In this document: positions 11,449-25,600 of the stretch, piece after piece
Layout: every line of letters starts with the position of its first letter
Numbering within the stretch: position 1 is the stretch's first letter
Source: Macropodus opercularis
Lineage: Eukaryota > Chordata > Actinopteri > Anabantiformes > Osphronemidae
NCBI GenBank assembly: GCA_030770545.1
Contig: CM061102.1
Span: 14,066,501-14,130,500 of the forward strand
Direction: 5' to 3'
Length of the DNA: 64,000 nt
The notes under the pieces: generated by a model
The model's database searches: none
Told to the model about the DNA's origin: nothing
The model's input: the letters and a program-made list of their open reading frames with translations, nothing else
Position numbers and translations under genes: made by a program

Positions 11449-13614
11449 TCATTCTGTACGTATCTCTGTCTCTGGCCTCTGCATGCCAAGGTCAGTCTGG
11501 ATATAGGCCCCCTGGCCCAGTGCTGTAGAGTATGCTCTGTTGTTGTGGCTCACTGTGAATCCTGGGGTGGGACAGGAGCCCGAGCCTCCGCGTTTTTGAA
11601 CAAGGGCCTGAGGCTGAGGTACTGGGTGGTAATCGTCCAAGTTGTCATAGTGGGACTGCGCTGTTTTAGTGCTCTTCTGGTACGGGAAGTCTCTGTCCGG
11701 GTCAGATTTGCCCTGGCTGTACAGCAGCTGCTCTCGGACACTGTGTGATCGCTCTGGTTTGGCGCGGTTGAGCTGTTCCCTGGGAGCGGATGGCTGCTCG
11801 TCTGTACCGTGGTAGCCGCTTGATGCTTTCACTTGATGGTGGTGGTCGGTATCAGCGCACTCGTACCGTGGTTGAAAGTTCCGCTTGTCGGGATACTCCA
11901 CCTGCCGGTGTTTAGACCTGCTGCCATCACTCTCTTGCTGATGAGGGAGACTGTGGCTCAGCGTAGCAGGAAGGGAGTGAGAGGATTGGCATTTTTTCGA
12001 ACTACTTTGTTTAGCAAGTCCGTCAAGCTTGTCGCTCACTACAGTGGCCTGGACATGCTGATCAGTCCCCATGTACATGAGGACATCAGGGTCTGATACC
12101 ATGTGTCTGGGGAGGTAGCGCCCATCTTTGCCCTCTGCTGCTATCAGCACAGCTTTACCTGGGTCAGATTTGCTGCGCAGATGTAAGGTTTCATAGCCCG
12201 ATATATCTGCTGATGCAAACAAGCCGACGTTGTCATACTGAGAGAGAACAGGACCTTTAATTTTCTGTCTGGCCCTGCTCTCCCTGCGGATGGAGTGCAT
12301 GCGGAGCCTTTCTGACTCCTCAGGGTCCCAAGTGAGGTAAGCACCAGCTTCCTTTGTCCCATGGCTGGGGGGTATTTCCCTGCTTACAAAGCTATGCTCC
12401 TTTCCATGTGGGAGAACATGGCGAGCGAGGTAATGATACCCAGTTGCCTTTCCACCTGGTCGACCAGCAATCACTCCTGGATCTCGGCTACCATAACCGT
12501 GAAAATGCCGAACTCTGAGGGATCCGTAGGGGTCAATGTCATAGTAAGGTGCCTCCAAAGGGCTTGAACCAGAGTACGGACTATAGCGATACTGAACCCG
12601 TCCATTTTCAAAGTAAGGCTGCAGCTGAGTGACATGGTAGTCAGCTTGCGAGGATTGCTGCGGGGGCTGCTGGTAGGCCTTGCACTGATACACAGGCCTG
12701 TGGTAGAAGAACAAGTCATCATCAGGAGGAACCTCTGTCCTCTGGATTGGCACTGAGCGGATGGTGGAAGGAACATGAAGCGAGTGTACCCTGCGAATGG
12801 TGGGATAGCCATGGGTTCTATCGTGGCTATAACCTTGGTGCCCTGGACCTGGAGACATGTACACACTCCGGGGGGATCCGCGGGACTTTATGGAGTGGTG
12901 GTAGGACCTGGGGCCTAAAGTGCTATATCGGTTGTCTACACAGGCACTGTAAGGTATCTGAGGCTCAGACTTGGATACGTAGGAGAGATGTGGAGGGACG
13001 CTGTCTGGCCGGTAGTGGTGTGGAATGGACTGTGGACCCACAGGAACTGGCCTCTGGTGGTAGTATGCAGCTCCAGGAGGTTCAATTAAAACTGGCTCTC
13101 CTTTAGCATGGTGCAGGTAAGGTGGCTGGTGCACGGCTGATTTACGAGGAGAAAGAGGATGGTGAGGCACAGCATCCTCTAAATGGCCAGGTTCAGAGCC
13201 CTCACTCAACACATGATAGGAGGCTTCGCTTTGGCTGAGTGCTGCAGTGGCCAGTTTGCTCTCAATGGTGCGGACAGGAGGGGCTGGAGGTTTGGGTACG
13301 TATGGGTCGTGATGCTTTGCAGACTCTGTACAGGGCTGCACAGGCTTAATGGCTTCCCAGGGCTTTTCCACAGGCTCAACAGAGGTTGGGGCCACTCTTG
13401 CACTGGCCTTAGAAAGTGTTTGAGGTTGGAGTTGGATTTGAGTATGAGACTGTGGCTGTTGATGAGGCTGGGTCTGATGCTGGCTCTGCGGCTGAGCTTG
13501 TGTTTGATGTTGGGGCAGTGGGACTACCGGCTTTTTAAGCTTTTGGGCTGTAGGGGGTGGGTGTTCTGATGGCTTTGGAAGTATGGGAGACAGTACAGTT
13601 GGTTCTGGTTTGAC
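11449..13614 (-). CDS. arhgap32: arhgap32 last coding exon (disordered C-terminal tail, residues 1218-1938)
   Basis: 2,166 nt including the tga stop at 11449-11451, acceptor ttctcag. Contains a Gln-rich tract, YPTIRRVHSLHVPSTIRSVP, RTEVPPDDDLFFYHRPVYQ, DYHVTQLQPYFENGR, RRESRARQKIKGPVLSQYDN and LRSKSDPGK, and ends RPETEIRTE. These blocks are diagnostic of ARHGAP32; the tyrosines are plausible Src/Fyn sites. Confidence 0.95.
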   Translation of the reverse strand, partial: VKPEPTVLSPILPKPSEHPPPTAQKLKKPVVPLPQHQTQAQPQSQHQTQPHQQPQSHTQIQLQPQTLSKASARVAPTSVEPVEKPWEAIKPVQPCTESAKHHDPYVPKPPAPPVRTIESKLATAALSQSEASYHVLSEGSEPGHLEDAVPHHPLSPRKSAVHQPPYLHHAKGEPVLIEPPGAAYYHQRPVPVGPQSIPHHYRPDSVPPHLSYVSKSEPQIPYSACVDNRYSTLGPRSYHHSIKSRGSPRSVYMSPGPGHQGYSHDRTHGYPTIRRVHSLHVPSTIRSVPIQRTEVPPDDDLFFYHRPVYQCKAYQQPPQQSSQADYHVTQLQPYFENGRVQYRYSPYSGSSPLEAPYYDIDPYGSLRVRHFHGYGSRDPGVIAGRPGGKATGYHYLARHVLPHGKEHSFVSREIPPSHGTKEAGAYLTWDPEESERLRMHSIRRESRARQKIKGPVLSQYDNVGLFASADISGYETLHLRSKSDPGKAVLIAAEGKDGRYLPRHMVSDPDVLMYMGTDQHVQATVVSDKLDGLAKQSSSKKCQSSHSLPATLSHSLPHQQESDGSRSKHRQVEYPDKRNFQPRYECADTDHHHQVKASSGYHGTDEQPSAPREQLNRAKPERSHSVREQLLYSQGKSDPDRDFPYQKSTKTAQSHYDNLDDYHPVPQPQALVQKRGGSGSCPTPGFTVSHNNRAYSTALGQGAYIQTDLGMQRPETEIRTE

Positions 13615-16600
13615 CTGAGAAAAACAACAAAGTAACAAATGTATTTCCTGAACTTCTTATATATATATATATATCTATTTCTAAATGCCAATTAATACAA
13701 TCTACATAGAGAAAAGGAGCAAAGGAATAGAATCTGACACTCACCTCACTGGCAGGCTGTGTTAAGACTCCAGTGTCTTTATAGCTGCTACTGGGGGTGT
13801 TGGCTGGAATGGCGCTTGAAGAGCTGCTACAAAGTGGGGCCTGTGCATCAACAGTCTGTTGCCTTTTGGGACTCTTCCTGCTTGGAAAAGTCAAACTGGT
13901 AGAACTGGAGAGTGGGGTGCACTTGTATAGAGGAGTGTCTGGTGGGGAGGACTCTGTGTCTAGCCTTGTGGAGGACCTGGACCTGTCTGGTGGTTTTGAA
14001 ATTGTGCTGGTCAACTCTAGTAGCGGGTTTTTGATCTGAGGACTAGAAATGGAAGTACAAGACGGTGCTGTAGTGACGGTCGGAGATGTGGTGCTTCGTG
14101 GCGGGGAACCTCCTCGCCCACCTCCCTCGAATTTTAGGACCAGGCATGAATCTGGCGTGTCCTGAATGCTGGACGCCGCCTGTGACCGAAGAGGGGACTC
14201 GGGTGTTCTTAGCTCAGAGGGCTGGGTCTGGATGGACACCTGCTGGGCAGACTCGGTGAGGGCCAGTGCCAACATGCGGGCAGCATTTTTAGGTGGGGGA
14301 GGAGGAGGAGGGGTAGAGGTGGGAGCTGTAGATTTGAGGGAACGGGGGGCAAGGTCCTTTGAAGAGTCCAGACGTACGGGTCCTAGTAAGGGACACAAAA
14401 ACACAAGGGATCTAAACATAAAGAATAATGAGCAGTAGGTGATGTAAAGACATGACATAAGGCAGGCATGTTTTAAGATGCTTTATAAGTGGGAAAGAGG
14501 GGGAAAGTTAGGCTTACGATTAATTAAAGATGAATAATTTCTTAAGCTGACACAAGAATCCAAATGAGACGATGGTGTGTATGGAGGTGGTTCCATCATT
14601 AACTAAACGCTACAGTCTGCTTCTTACCTTGATGCTCTTGGCTACTGGTGGCTGCTGCTTGCTGTTCGCTGCCCTCTACCATGTCCTCTCGACTGTCCAC
14701 ACTGACAGTGGCTGTCAGCTTCGAGTGCAGCTCCATTTGGAACGCTTCACTTAGTGAAGGCTCAGCTACCCTCAGCAGCACACTGCCCATTAGCGGTGGG
14801 CTGTCCTTGGGTAATATAGTAGGAGAAGATGGCTGTGGAGGGAAAGCCTCTCCTGCTGTGTTTTTGTTGGACATGTCCACAGTGAAAAGCTCTGAAGTTG
14901 TAAAAGGTGTCATACTATTAGCCTTTCCACATTTAATAGGTGACACAGCCTGTGTGGGTTTATCAGTGTAAGAATAGGAGGTGGTCATTTTCTTGCATTC
15001 TGCACTGTCTCCAGCAGGCGGGCTGAAGTCTGTGGATGACAAGCGGGAGGTCAAACTGCCCAGGAAAGAGGCAGAGATAAGGTCAGAGACATTGGTTTTG
15101 CCACACATGTTGCCGGGGCTCCTCTTTAATGTACAGGCCTCTGCTTCAGCTGGTGTGTCATCTACGGGGAAGGCATAGGAGGTGTCAGGGAGACTGCACT
15201 GGAAAGACATTGGGTCAAAGTCCAAGGAGGCCATGCCAATGTCTGGCGGGCTGAGGTCCACGTCTTCCCCTGCTGAGCGGGGAGGTGAGATGAGAGCAGG
15301 TACACAGATGGGCCCATCGTCTCCGTCGCTGTCCTCGGTGGCATCCAGGTTGTTGTAGGAGTTGCAGTGCTGCCGGCTGTCCAGAAGTTCGCCGTTAAAA
15401 GACGCTGACAGAGCATCGCTGCTGGAACGGGGCCTCCTGGGACGGTACACCTTGGACTCACCTGAGGAAGAGCAAAACATATTCAGAAATGATTCATCTT
15501 AATAGGACCTTTGAGATGCCGTGTGAACTGGAGGAAACAAATGTCACCTTCTACATTATGCAGGGAACTCAGTGACTCCTCACTTTTGGCCGATCTTAAT
15601 GTTGCTGTGTCTCCTCTACCTCCTGAAACATCATTAGTAAAATGTCTTAGTAATCAGTCTTGTTTAGTCATGTGATAACTCTACAATTATACACTTTTAT
15701 AAGGATGGAGGACTCACCAGAAAGAGCCATAGCTTTGAGTTCATTAGGTTCACTGGGATTGCGGTGCAGCTTACGCTTGGACATGGCTGAGGACTTGCCC
15801 AGGTTGAAGAAGGACCGCCAGCTTCCCACAGGAGACTTCTTGGATTTGATAGGAGGCCGCTTCCTATGGATTCAATTGCACCCAAGCAGACAAATGGCTC
15901 AGTTATCTTACATATAAAACCAACTAACAATCCATAGAACTATTTCTTAAAATGCTACGTGTAATATGTGAGTATCCTATTTCGCTAATGTCTGAAATTG
16001 GAGTCCAGCCTGTACTAGAGATATGATTCAAGAGACAGGAGAGGGAGACAGATTTCAACAATATTAAAATACAACACATCGTACTGTATGTCTGTCTGTG
16101 TCTCACATGATTAATAATAATTAATAGTTGGTGGTTTGATACTGCTTTGTCATTAAATTATGCCGTAAGAAGAAAAGTTATCAAACCTCTCGGTGGGAAA
16201 CTCTATGACCGTGTGGAATTTGCCCTGCAGGGCGGCTGGGCCTTCGCCAACCTCTATGTACTTGCTGTCTTCAGTGACAGGAGAGTTGATCTGAGCCTGA
16301 GTCCTGGCCTGGGCCTCCTCCAGACTCAGAAGTTTAGTGGAAGGTGATGAAACTAGCAAAGACTTGGGACGTGACAATGAATTGTGACCTAGTGATGACA
16401 AAGCAGGAACAGTAAAACAACAAAATGGTTATAAATAACAAGCAGCGGGTGGTAAAACGAACATCTGTGCAGGACTCTTGTCTCTCTGACATCTGTAGGT
16501 ACCTGCTCCCTCTCGTATTAGTGTGCTGAGTTTAGTGCTAAAAAGAACATCCACGTGGTTGAGGATAAACTCCACCACCACCGACTGGATTCTGACTTCC

Positions 16601-19600
16601 ATGAAGGCTGCCGTCCCACTGAAGCATGCAGATTCAATCTGTTTTGACCTGTGATAACCAGAAAGAAGAAAGGGAAGGAAAAATTTACGGTAAGTGATCA
16701 ATTTCAATTACAACTGACGGGCATCTTTAAAAACGTATTATGAAACCTTACTGAGACTTACCACATACTGAGAAGAATTATCCTGAAATGACATATGCCA
16801 AAAACAATCTACAGAGCAAGATGGCATCTTACCTCAGCAGGTTGGGTGCCCAGACGATGGCTAGATTCTTGCTGTGCATGTTGGTAATGTAGCTGAATGC
16901 TGCCAGATGGGAAAGGTGCCTCATGAGGAACTCCAGGGTCCTTTAAATCAAATGTTCATTTAGTCAGATTGTATTGGCTTTGACTTGAGATGTACAGACT
17001 AATGACCAGGATAAAGCAACTTATTTTATATATATATATATATATATCACTGTGAGTACAGGAATACATTAAAAGTCAGCTGTGACATGTTGAATAATTC
17101 AGTGCACCCCTGTTTTAACACATTGCAGTGTCAGTTCCTAAGCCTGCCAAAGTGGGGCAGTGTGCCACCACACTGACCTGTAATGCGGTGGAGGAAGCTG
17201 TTGGATGACATCATGGATTTTGATAAGTCGTTCTTCGTCTGTTGCCGCTGACACAGCATCCTTCAGTGTCAAAGCGAAGCGAAAGATGAGGGAGATTAAT
17301 AGTGGGATGTATCAGTGCATCAACATGAAAACTCATTCATTTGGCCTCACAGAATTAAGTTAGACACAGAGGGGACATCAGACATCAGTCTGCACACACG
17401 GCCAACACCGCCCCGCTAGCTGCCATAACAACCGGCAAACATTTACTTCATCCTCAGGGACAGCTCTGCTTGGAGAAGGTTTTTCCTTCCAAGTCACACA
17501 GAGAGTGGTTTGCTGCATTTGTAATGACAGGGTGTGTCAAGTGCAATGCTATTATTTTCAGGGTGTTAGTGACTCATAGTTAAGATACTTTTTTGAAATC
17601 CTACAAGATAAAGTAGAGAAATGTACTTTTAGGAATAAAACATAAATCCAAACCTCAACTGCAACAACCTAAAAACGTCAAGTGGGTGTGCATCCACACG
17701 TTAATGTCAAAAAAAATCAGAGTGTGAGGAGAGTGAACTTTTGGCAGTTCTGCTTACAGAGAATTTCTCATAGAGCTGGTAGGTGAGCAGGGGGTTTGGC
17801 AGTTCTCTGAAGTACAGCTTACACAGCGAGCCAACACAGTGGATGTCCTGGATGTAAACATCTTTGGTCAGGTCGGGAATCTGCTCCGAGTCAAACTCAT
17901 GCCTGTTGAAAGAGAAACAAGAAGAATACATCAAGAAATAGCATGGACACCAAACTATTCTGTGCTTTTATATGTAAACTGTTGATGGGAAGCAACTGTT
18001 ACATGGAAAGGTGTGTTTTTAAGAAGGTCATTTCAGTAGAACAAGTACGCACCATCCTGAAAACATTAGTCCATTCTGCTCAGAAATGCACCTACCGCAA
18101 TTTCTGGATATTTGAGGCGATCCCGGAGAGTCGATAGATGCCGTCCACCACGCCATGTTTCTCAATGAACTCAGTGCAGCTCTTGAGGACTTGGGGCACT
18201 GTGAGCAGAAAAGCAGCGAGTCACCACTCAACACATCTCTTTTAGTCAATATTTGTCCAGTCTTCACTGAGTGCCACAGGGTCAAGAAGAGACTGGTTCT
18301 AGTTTTTGAAGTGTGCGTAGAATAGGCTCCGAAAGGACACAGAGTTCGATCAACCAACTTTCTTATGCTTTGAACAAGCTGAGGTTGGGAAGCATTTGAA
18401 CCCTGCAAAGTGGAAGTGAATGTCTTCTCAAGAACTACTAAACCTTTCAATTAATGTATTCTATTCTCAAGTAGTGAAATGATTTGGAATGTTGGAAAAA
18501 TCGCACTTGGTTTCAGTGTGGCTGTTTTCATACAGATGGATAGAAAACAAAGTGCCTATATAGAAGATAAGAGAGGTCAGCCTGGGTCTAAGGAGGGGCC
18601 TGGCTCTCACATCATGGCAGTGACCAGCAAAACTTGCAGAAGCAGCTGTTCAGATAAATTCCACACAGAGAGATTTTCTGAAAGGAGCTGGCATCATACT
18701 GTACAACACAGAAATGACAGCAAGAAGAGACAAATGATCCAAAGAAATGGGAGGTTTCTTTATCACAAACAGACATGATGTGCTTGGACAATAAGGAATA
18801 AGTAGAACGTGAAAGTCACTCATTACCAAAGCACACACCTGAGATGTTTTTTTATGCAGGTTATAAGGCGCAAAGGGACAAAGTCTGTAGTAGTAGCTAG
18901 TTTGGAAAAAGAAGGGCTTGAAGGAGGATGTATATAATACAGTAAGAGGAAATCTATAATTTAATAAAAAATAAGGTTGCTCAACACACGAATTAGGCTT
19001 CACGCATGCTTTCAAGGTTTTATTAGAGGTTTATGGAGGCAGAATTTTGCATGCGCTTGTTTTCCATACAGTCTAATTTTGCTGATAACTGCACAAATTT
19101 CTCACAATGCTACAGTGATGATCACGTGTCTCACTGTAAAATGTGACCTATCTGAGTCAATGTTGAGGTGATGTTGGCAAGTAAAAACTGATTTTCAAGT
19201 CTGTGTCAACATGGACTGAAATTCTACTATTGACAAGGCTCAGCAGCAGAGTGGCAAAGAGCTGATCTTATCTTCTTTAGTCAGCTCGCCTGTGGCTCAG
19301 TACATGTCTGTACACAATAAATGCAGGTACAGAAAAATTTGAATCACTATCGCAAGCAGACTGGCACAGCTGACATTTACATACAGTACAGGCGGTGACG
19401 CAGCGCATGATGAATATCGACTGCAAATCATTAACTCCTAAGTGGGTGTGTTTGGGTGGAAAGAGTTTCCCAATAAAATATGAACAAACACAAACTGGTA
19501 CATGTTAAATTTGATTTTCAGCCTCAAGTATCAAATTACAAATAACTGCTGGTATTCAACTAATGATCAAGGCTGTCAATAGTCAGGGTGGAGCCACTTC

Positions 19601-22600
19601 CTTTAACACTATCACTGTGAAACCTTGAGGCAACCAGCAGCTGGTACTTTTAAGCAGAGCCCAGTCTTTACGCTAAGCTAAGCTCACCTGCTATTGCCAG
19701 TAGCCTTTTAATAGGAGGAGTTTAGTGTAAAAGTCAGCAGTGCTTCACAGGACAGTATTTCTCACCGTCATGTCCCGAGTTGAGCAGATGTTCTCCTAGG
19801 TCACAGCCGAACACCCTCTCCCGGAGGATGCCCCTCTGCTTCAGCTTCTGCTTGGTGGGCCTGGACTTCATGAAGGAGCGTAAGAACGTGATCAGCTTCC
19901 CGTGCTTCTTAGACACTGGGTGATGAAAGGGAAGACACGTTTTAGTTCCCTAACAAAAATGTTGATTACATTTCAGTCAGTGTGTGTTCGCCACTGACTC
20001 AGATTTCACACAAGCTCTATCCATAAAACCCCATACAAGCTGCTCAAGGTTGTCCCATTGTGCATTTCAGCTTCATTCTAATGCAAACCCCTCTTTTATC
20101 CGTGTGCACTTTCCTTGAAGTGAAAGCTTCTTCCTTAATAATACCACCTCCCAGGCAACTAACAAAGGAGTACTCCACATGTAATACCAGTATCCTCTGT
20201 TTCTCTTCAAAATAAAACAAACCGGGCCCCGCATTATTCAGATATCATTTCTGGGAAAGGGTCAAAAGCTTCTTAAGCTACACACCAGTGGTGTGAACAT
20301 GCGATCAAGTGAATCAGACAAACAACCATTTGTAGGAAGACAAGAACAATGACCTGTACACTAGACGTGTTCAAAATAAATTCTGTGAAAACCAAAGAGT
20401 GACTGGTAAAATTTTCCACTCTGAACACTGTGTTGGATCACTTGGTTTACTGTAGTTAAGACAGCACCTACCAGAATATTTCCTGCTCTGAAAGAACAGG
20501 ATATTAAACCGTTCACACAAAGTTTTGCATCATAGCTCATTCATCAGACATTCACACATTCAAATCACAAGAAGACAATCTATATAGTGTCTCCTCTTCC
20601 CAGAAAAGCGAAACAGGCTAATCACAAGGATGAAAAACATTCAGTTAACATGCACCTAAATAAACATTATAATAAACCTCTTACTGTGAAGAGAGCACAT
20701 TTGAAGGATATTTTCCAAATCTTTAAAGCTGTTGGAGAAGCAAGCAACTAGAACCCAAAGACATCACAAGGTATCAAACTAGGACTGTATTAAAACATTG
20801 ACTACCAATCCTACCTCTGATAACTGTGTTCTTTTAGCCACTCAACATCTGGAACTTCACTTTACTGACCCTCTCAGAACAGAATGATCACACCAACATC
20901 TCTCAGTTGCTCTGGGCTACAGTGGAAAAACTGCTGTGTCGCATTAGTTTTTATTTATACTCAAGCGCAGATTCCTTTAACTGATTACCAACGCAGTCAC
21001 GATCGCCACCCTCCCACACCTCTCATGTGTTTCGCACACTTCCATTCCGTTCCACTTGCAATTCATACAGACTCCAATCCCAAAATAAGTTGTGCAGCTT
21101 GCCATTACAATCAAATTTAATAAATAAGACATTGTTTTTCCAGATTGTGCACTGTTTGATAGCTTATTTAAAACCTCAAGAAACCATAAAAACAGAGCTA
21201 AACTGACACTAACACAAATGTAACAGACATTGTAACACACACACACACACACACAGACTATTAGGAAAATAATCATGACAAAGCCATAGCCTAAAACTGT
21301 AGATGGTGTGAAAATTAAAATAGAAAATTGGGTGGAAAATGAATGAGAGACCACTTTTTGCAAGACTAGAATAAACTGATGGCCAGATGGATTAACATAG
21401 TTACTTTAATACTGGATAAACTTTTTGATCTGTCTGTTCATTGTACTGTTCCATTTGACCAAGCAGCACAATCGATAGCTTGAGCTTGTGAGGAAAAGTG
21501 ACGCTACCCTTGGGGGAACTGTACCCACAGACGAAACCGCTGAGGCAGCTTTGTTTAGTCAGCGTCGAGGCATCAAAAACGTGCCTCGAGTATCATGTAG
21601 GGGAGGGGGGATGGGATTGGGCCTGACTGTGCAACTGTGCTTGCTTACACGGACGCGTCGCTTTTGTTTAGGAACACAGTGTTTCTGCAAGACTTTAAGG
21701 AGGGAACGCGGTGACAAGCATGACGTTCCAGAGGACGGACGGAGACTCCCATCTGCTTATTGTCGCAGCAAATGACAGCCAGTGCTCAGCACTACCTATG
21801 ATGCACTAATGGCTAAAATCCAGTTGTGTCAACAGCAAGAGTGATATTTATTACAGTTATAGCTTAGGAGGTCTCCGGTGATGCAGTACTGGCACCTTCA
21901 CACAAGTAACAATCTTGTTTCTTTGAATGTTGTCAACATTTTTAAGCAGCAGAGGTCAGGATGTCCTGACGTTTAGTCTTTTATTATAGGTCACACTACA
22001 AAATCTTGTTGTCTCAACCCTCATTTTTTTTATTTGTATAAATAAAACCTGACAGCATATCTCTGTAATGTCTAGAAAGTGGTGGGGGCTGAGAGGTTTA
22101 CAGCTACAGGAATAGCAGCCAACCTGGGAATCTGCAAACATGACAGATATCCTCCAAACATCCAGTTACAGAAGGAGAAAAGGACGGCTGTTGCCTGCGG
22201 AGCGCTGACAGGTTTCATGCATTTCTACCATGAGGCTTTTGCCTGAGGGAGCTCTGCTGGAGTCTGGGACATGTTGAGCAGGGGGGGGGGGGGGGTGAGG
22301 AGGAAAAAAAGGCCATGCATTACATTACAGCAGGAACAATTACATATGTAATAGGAAACACACTCTGGATACTGGCTCCAAACCCCGAATACACCTCATT
22401 CCTTTCAGTTAGCAAGGACTGACACTGTTAAGTCAAACGAACAGCAACGATACAGCTTGATATTTGACACAACTACTGGATGGCGGTATTCACCCAACAG
22501 GCAGCGGGTGTGACGAGGCTCCCTGGGACTTCACAATGCTCCCATCGCGGCTCAGTTCAGCCTTTTCATTGACAGAGAGCGCCCCTGTGAGACACACTCA

Positions 22601-25600
22601 CATCCCTCCAGGCGGGTAAGCGGGAAATTCAAACCTTTCTGCTTTGCTGCTGTGGTGTTAGCAGTGTCTCAGCGATCAACACGTTGAGTGCGACTTCTCT
22701 CTTAACTGAGAAGTATCATGTCTGAGACAGTGTGCTTGGTCTGTCGTCACTTGAACTCAACAAGACAACTTTAATCACTACTACTGGCATCACATCCTTT
22801 TTCCATTAAGCACCACAGAGAAAATGTTTGCTTTAACTAACAAACCCACAAAGCCTAACATTGTTTACAACATACCACATCCCCTGTTGGTGTCTCTGAA
22901 GGCCATTCAGTGTGTAAACAACACAGCAGTGTCTTTCTAAACTGCACCCATGGGTGCCAGGGCAGTGACCTCTGTTTGGACTTGAGAGGTTAAATAATAG
23001 GAGCAAAATGCCTCATTGTTCCATCTCTCAATGCACTACTGATGACAGAGACATGGGGGAATCGGAGGATGTCTAATGCTGTGTCCTGCATTAGTATTTA
23101 TATTAGTTGGTATTTATCTATGAATAAAAAACACTGCATTCATTCATTTGCACAATGAAATTCAACATTTGAAGTTAGGGCTAAAAGTGACTATTCAGTA
23201 AAATGTAAAACCTGATTATCATGTGTCGTTTCTGTCAGACCAGGTTTGGCCTGATTGTCTTGACAAATCCACGGAGTAATGCGAATGGCTGCTTTCCTCT
23301 ATAGTTATAAATGTATAGAGCGAGTCTTAAAAGCTCAAGGCTTCCGTTTTCCTTCATTGCCTTCTAACATAGAGGGACAGTAGCCACAGCCTATTATTAA
23401 AAACATGTTGAAGAGAAAAACGTTAAAGACCAGAACTTTCATTAAACTTTTTAAAGACTTTATAGGATTAACCATCTAGACACTGTTTTGAGCTCGCATT
23501 GGTGCAGCTTAAAGTTAACGGACTGTTAAGGTGATGACTTTAAAAAGCCGAGCAGTTGGAACATATCGTCTTACCTTCGCTCCATTGCGCAGACCTGCCT
23601 TGAAGCTTTAGCTTAATCAAAGTCCGAAGTGCAACTATCAACCTGCGCGTTTGGCAAATCCCTGAACCAAAACAGCGACGGGAGCTCCGCTACAGCCAGC
23701 GGCAACTATTTACCTATATGAGAATAATAATTACAATAATAAACACTTAAAAGTTTCGACACAACAAGCCAAAGCGCCGCGCACTGCGATGTCCGCCCTG
23801 GCAGCCTGAGCTCAGCGCTTTACAAGCCGATGCGTGGTGCTTTCAAGTGCTTCCGGAAACACTGGAACTACCAGTTGCTCATCTCGTTTTCGAAAAATCC
23901 AGGAGCCAGCACCAAAGAGGAAAATTTTATGCTTACTTAACACGATGCGGGTTGACCTTAATAACGACGACGTGTTTATTGATGTATTAGTAAAAAAAGG
24001 ATTTCTGAAAAAAAAAAAAATGCTACCAATGACAGTAAACACAGCACACATTTATTGCCATGTTCAGCTCCAGCGATGGTCAAATGTTGTTGACCATTGT
24101 TTTGCAGTATTACCACACAAACTAGTTTGGTCTGCATCATATTGCTAATGTGTTTGTACTTATCTACATCAGTTATCAATCACACGTTCAGTAACTACTG
24201 TAGGTGCATTTAGTTAAGTGCGTTTTGAAATAGTTTACTGGACTATTTAAGGCTTCTCTTACCTTTGCACACAGATCAGCAACATACCGAATGGTGATGG
24301 AGTTAATTCCTTAACTAGTTTAGTGCCTTGGAGACATGTTGAGTCAAAGTAAAGTAAACGAATTTGTTGTTGGTTCAGATTCACAAGACGGATACATGTG
24401 ACTGTACTTGTTACAGTAAATGTGTTTCAAGTTAAAAGACATGTCTCATGACTGCTGCGCATTTACTCACTTACAGGGACAAGTTTAAGTTATTTTCTCT
24501 TCCCTCCAATGTTGAGTGTCCACTAGACTGGAAACCAACCCCAGTATAATTAATTTACTTCATTGCAATACACAAAAATAAGTAAAAACCACAACTTTGA
24601 TGGTTTTGGGCAGTGCAGAATTCACTGTACGTATCATCTATAGTCTACAAAGATTGGATTAAGTTATCAGCAGATAGTGGCTGCATAATAATTATAATTT
24701 ATTTTAGTCCTGACAAGTGGAAAAAAACACGAGAAGGTGTATGTTGCATGTTTGCAAATGGAAAGAAGGAAATATGGCTCTAAATGTACTTTTTTCTAAA
24801 TGCTAAATAAATATATGTGATTGCAACAAATAATAGCTAATAGAATGGTTTTAATAGTGAAGCGTTAATGTGCAGCGATGCAAAAGCAGTGTGATGCAAC
24901 TGTGAATAGTCCACTGATGCGAGCAAAACAAAAAGTGCAGTCTACTACAACAGTCTCTTAATGAAACTCAAGAGCGACACGTTGCACAAGGGAGCAGGCA
25001 TTGTTTTACAGCACCAGGAAATTATTTGAAATCTTTGTGTACATGAGGACAAATCGTACTCTGTCTCACACATTCTCTCTCCATTTCCCTTCTTCTCTCT
25101 TTCACATAACCAGCTGTCTTGGCTCATACATGCTCACAGCTGCCCAAATCACTGGTCCCCAGACAAGACGCAGACGAGCACAGAGGAGGGAAGAAAGGGG
25201 GCTTGCATCTGGGTCAGCAACTGGTAGGTCTACTGGGCTCTCAGGAGAGGAAAGAAGTCTGCCATTTATTTGAATTCAATAAAGATCGAAACTCTTCATT
25301 TTACAAAAAAGATATCAACAGAACACGTGTGTGTTTTTTTTTTTTTTACAAGATTCTGTTCCCAGCGTTAACTCCAAAACAGCTCCAGCGCATTGGTTGG
25401 TATAGATAAGTCAAGTTCTTTTATTTTGCCTTCTTAACTGGAGCCTGTTAATAATTTCCATGGTTTTACTGGGAAGCGGCTGAAGTTAGCGGTGAGCAGA
25501 GGAGATCTAAAGCAGAGCGAGAATATTTTTCCAGTGCTGTGTGGCTCCCTGCAGGAATGTGCTCTTTCAGTCACCATGGAGCAGGACACAGAGATTCTTA

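Noticed and set aside
11545..14458. Many plus-strand and alternate-frame open frames over the arhgap32 tail exons
   Set aside because: Shadows of the GC-richer minus-strand coding exons.
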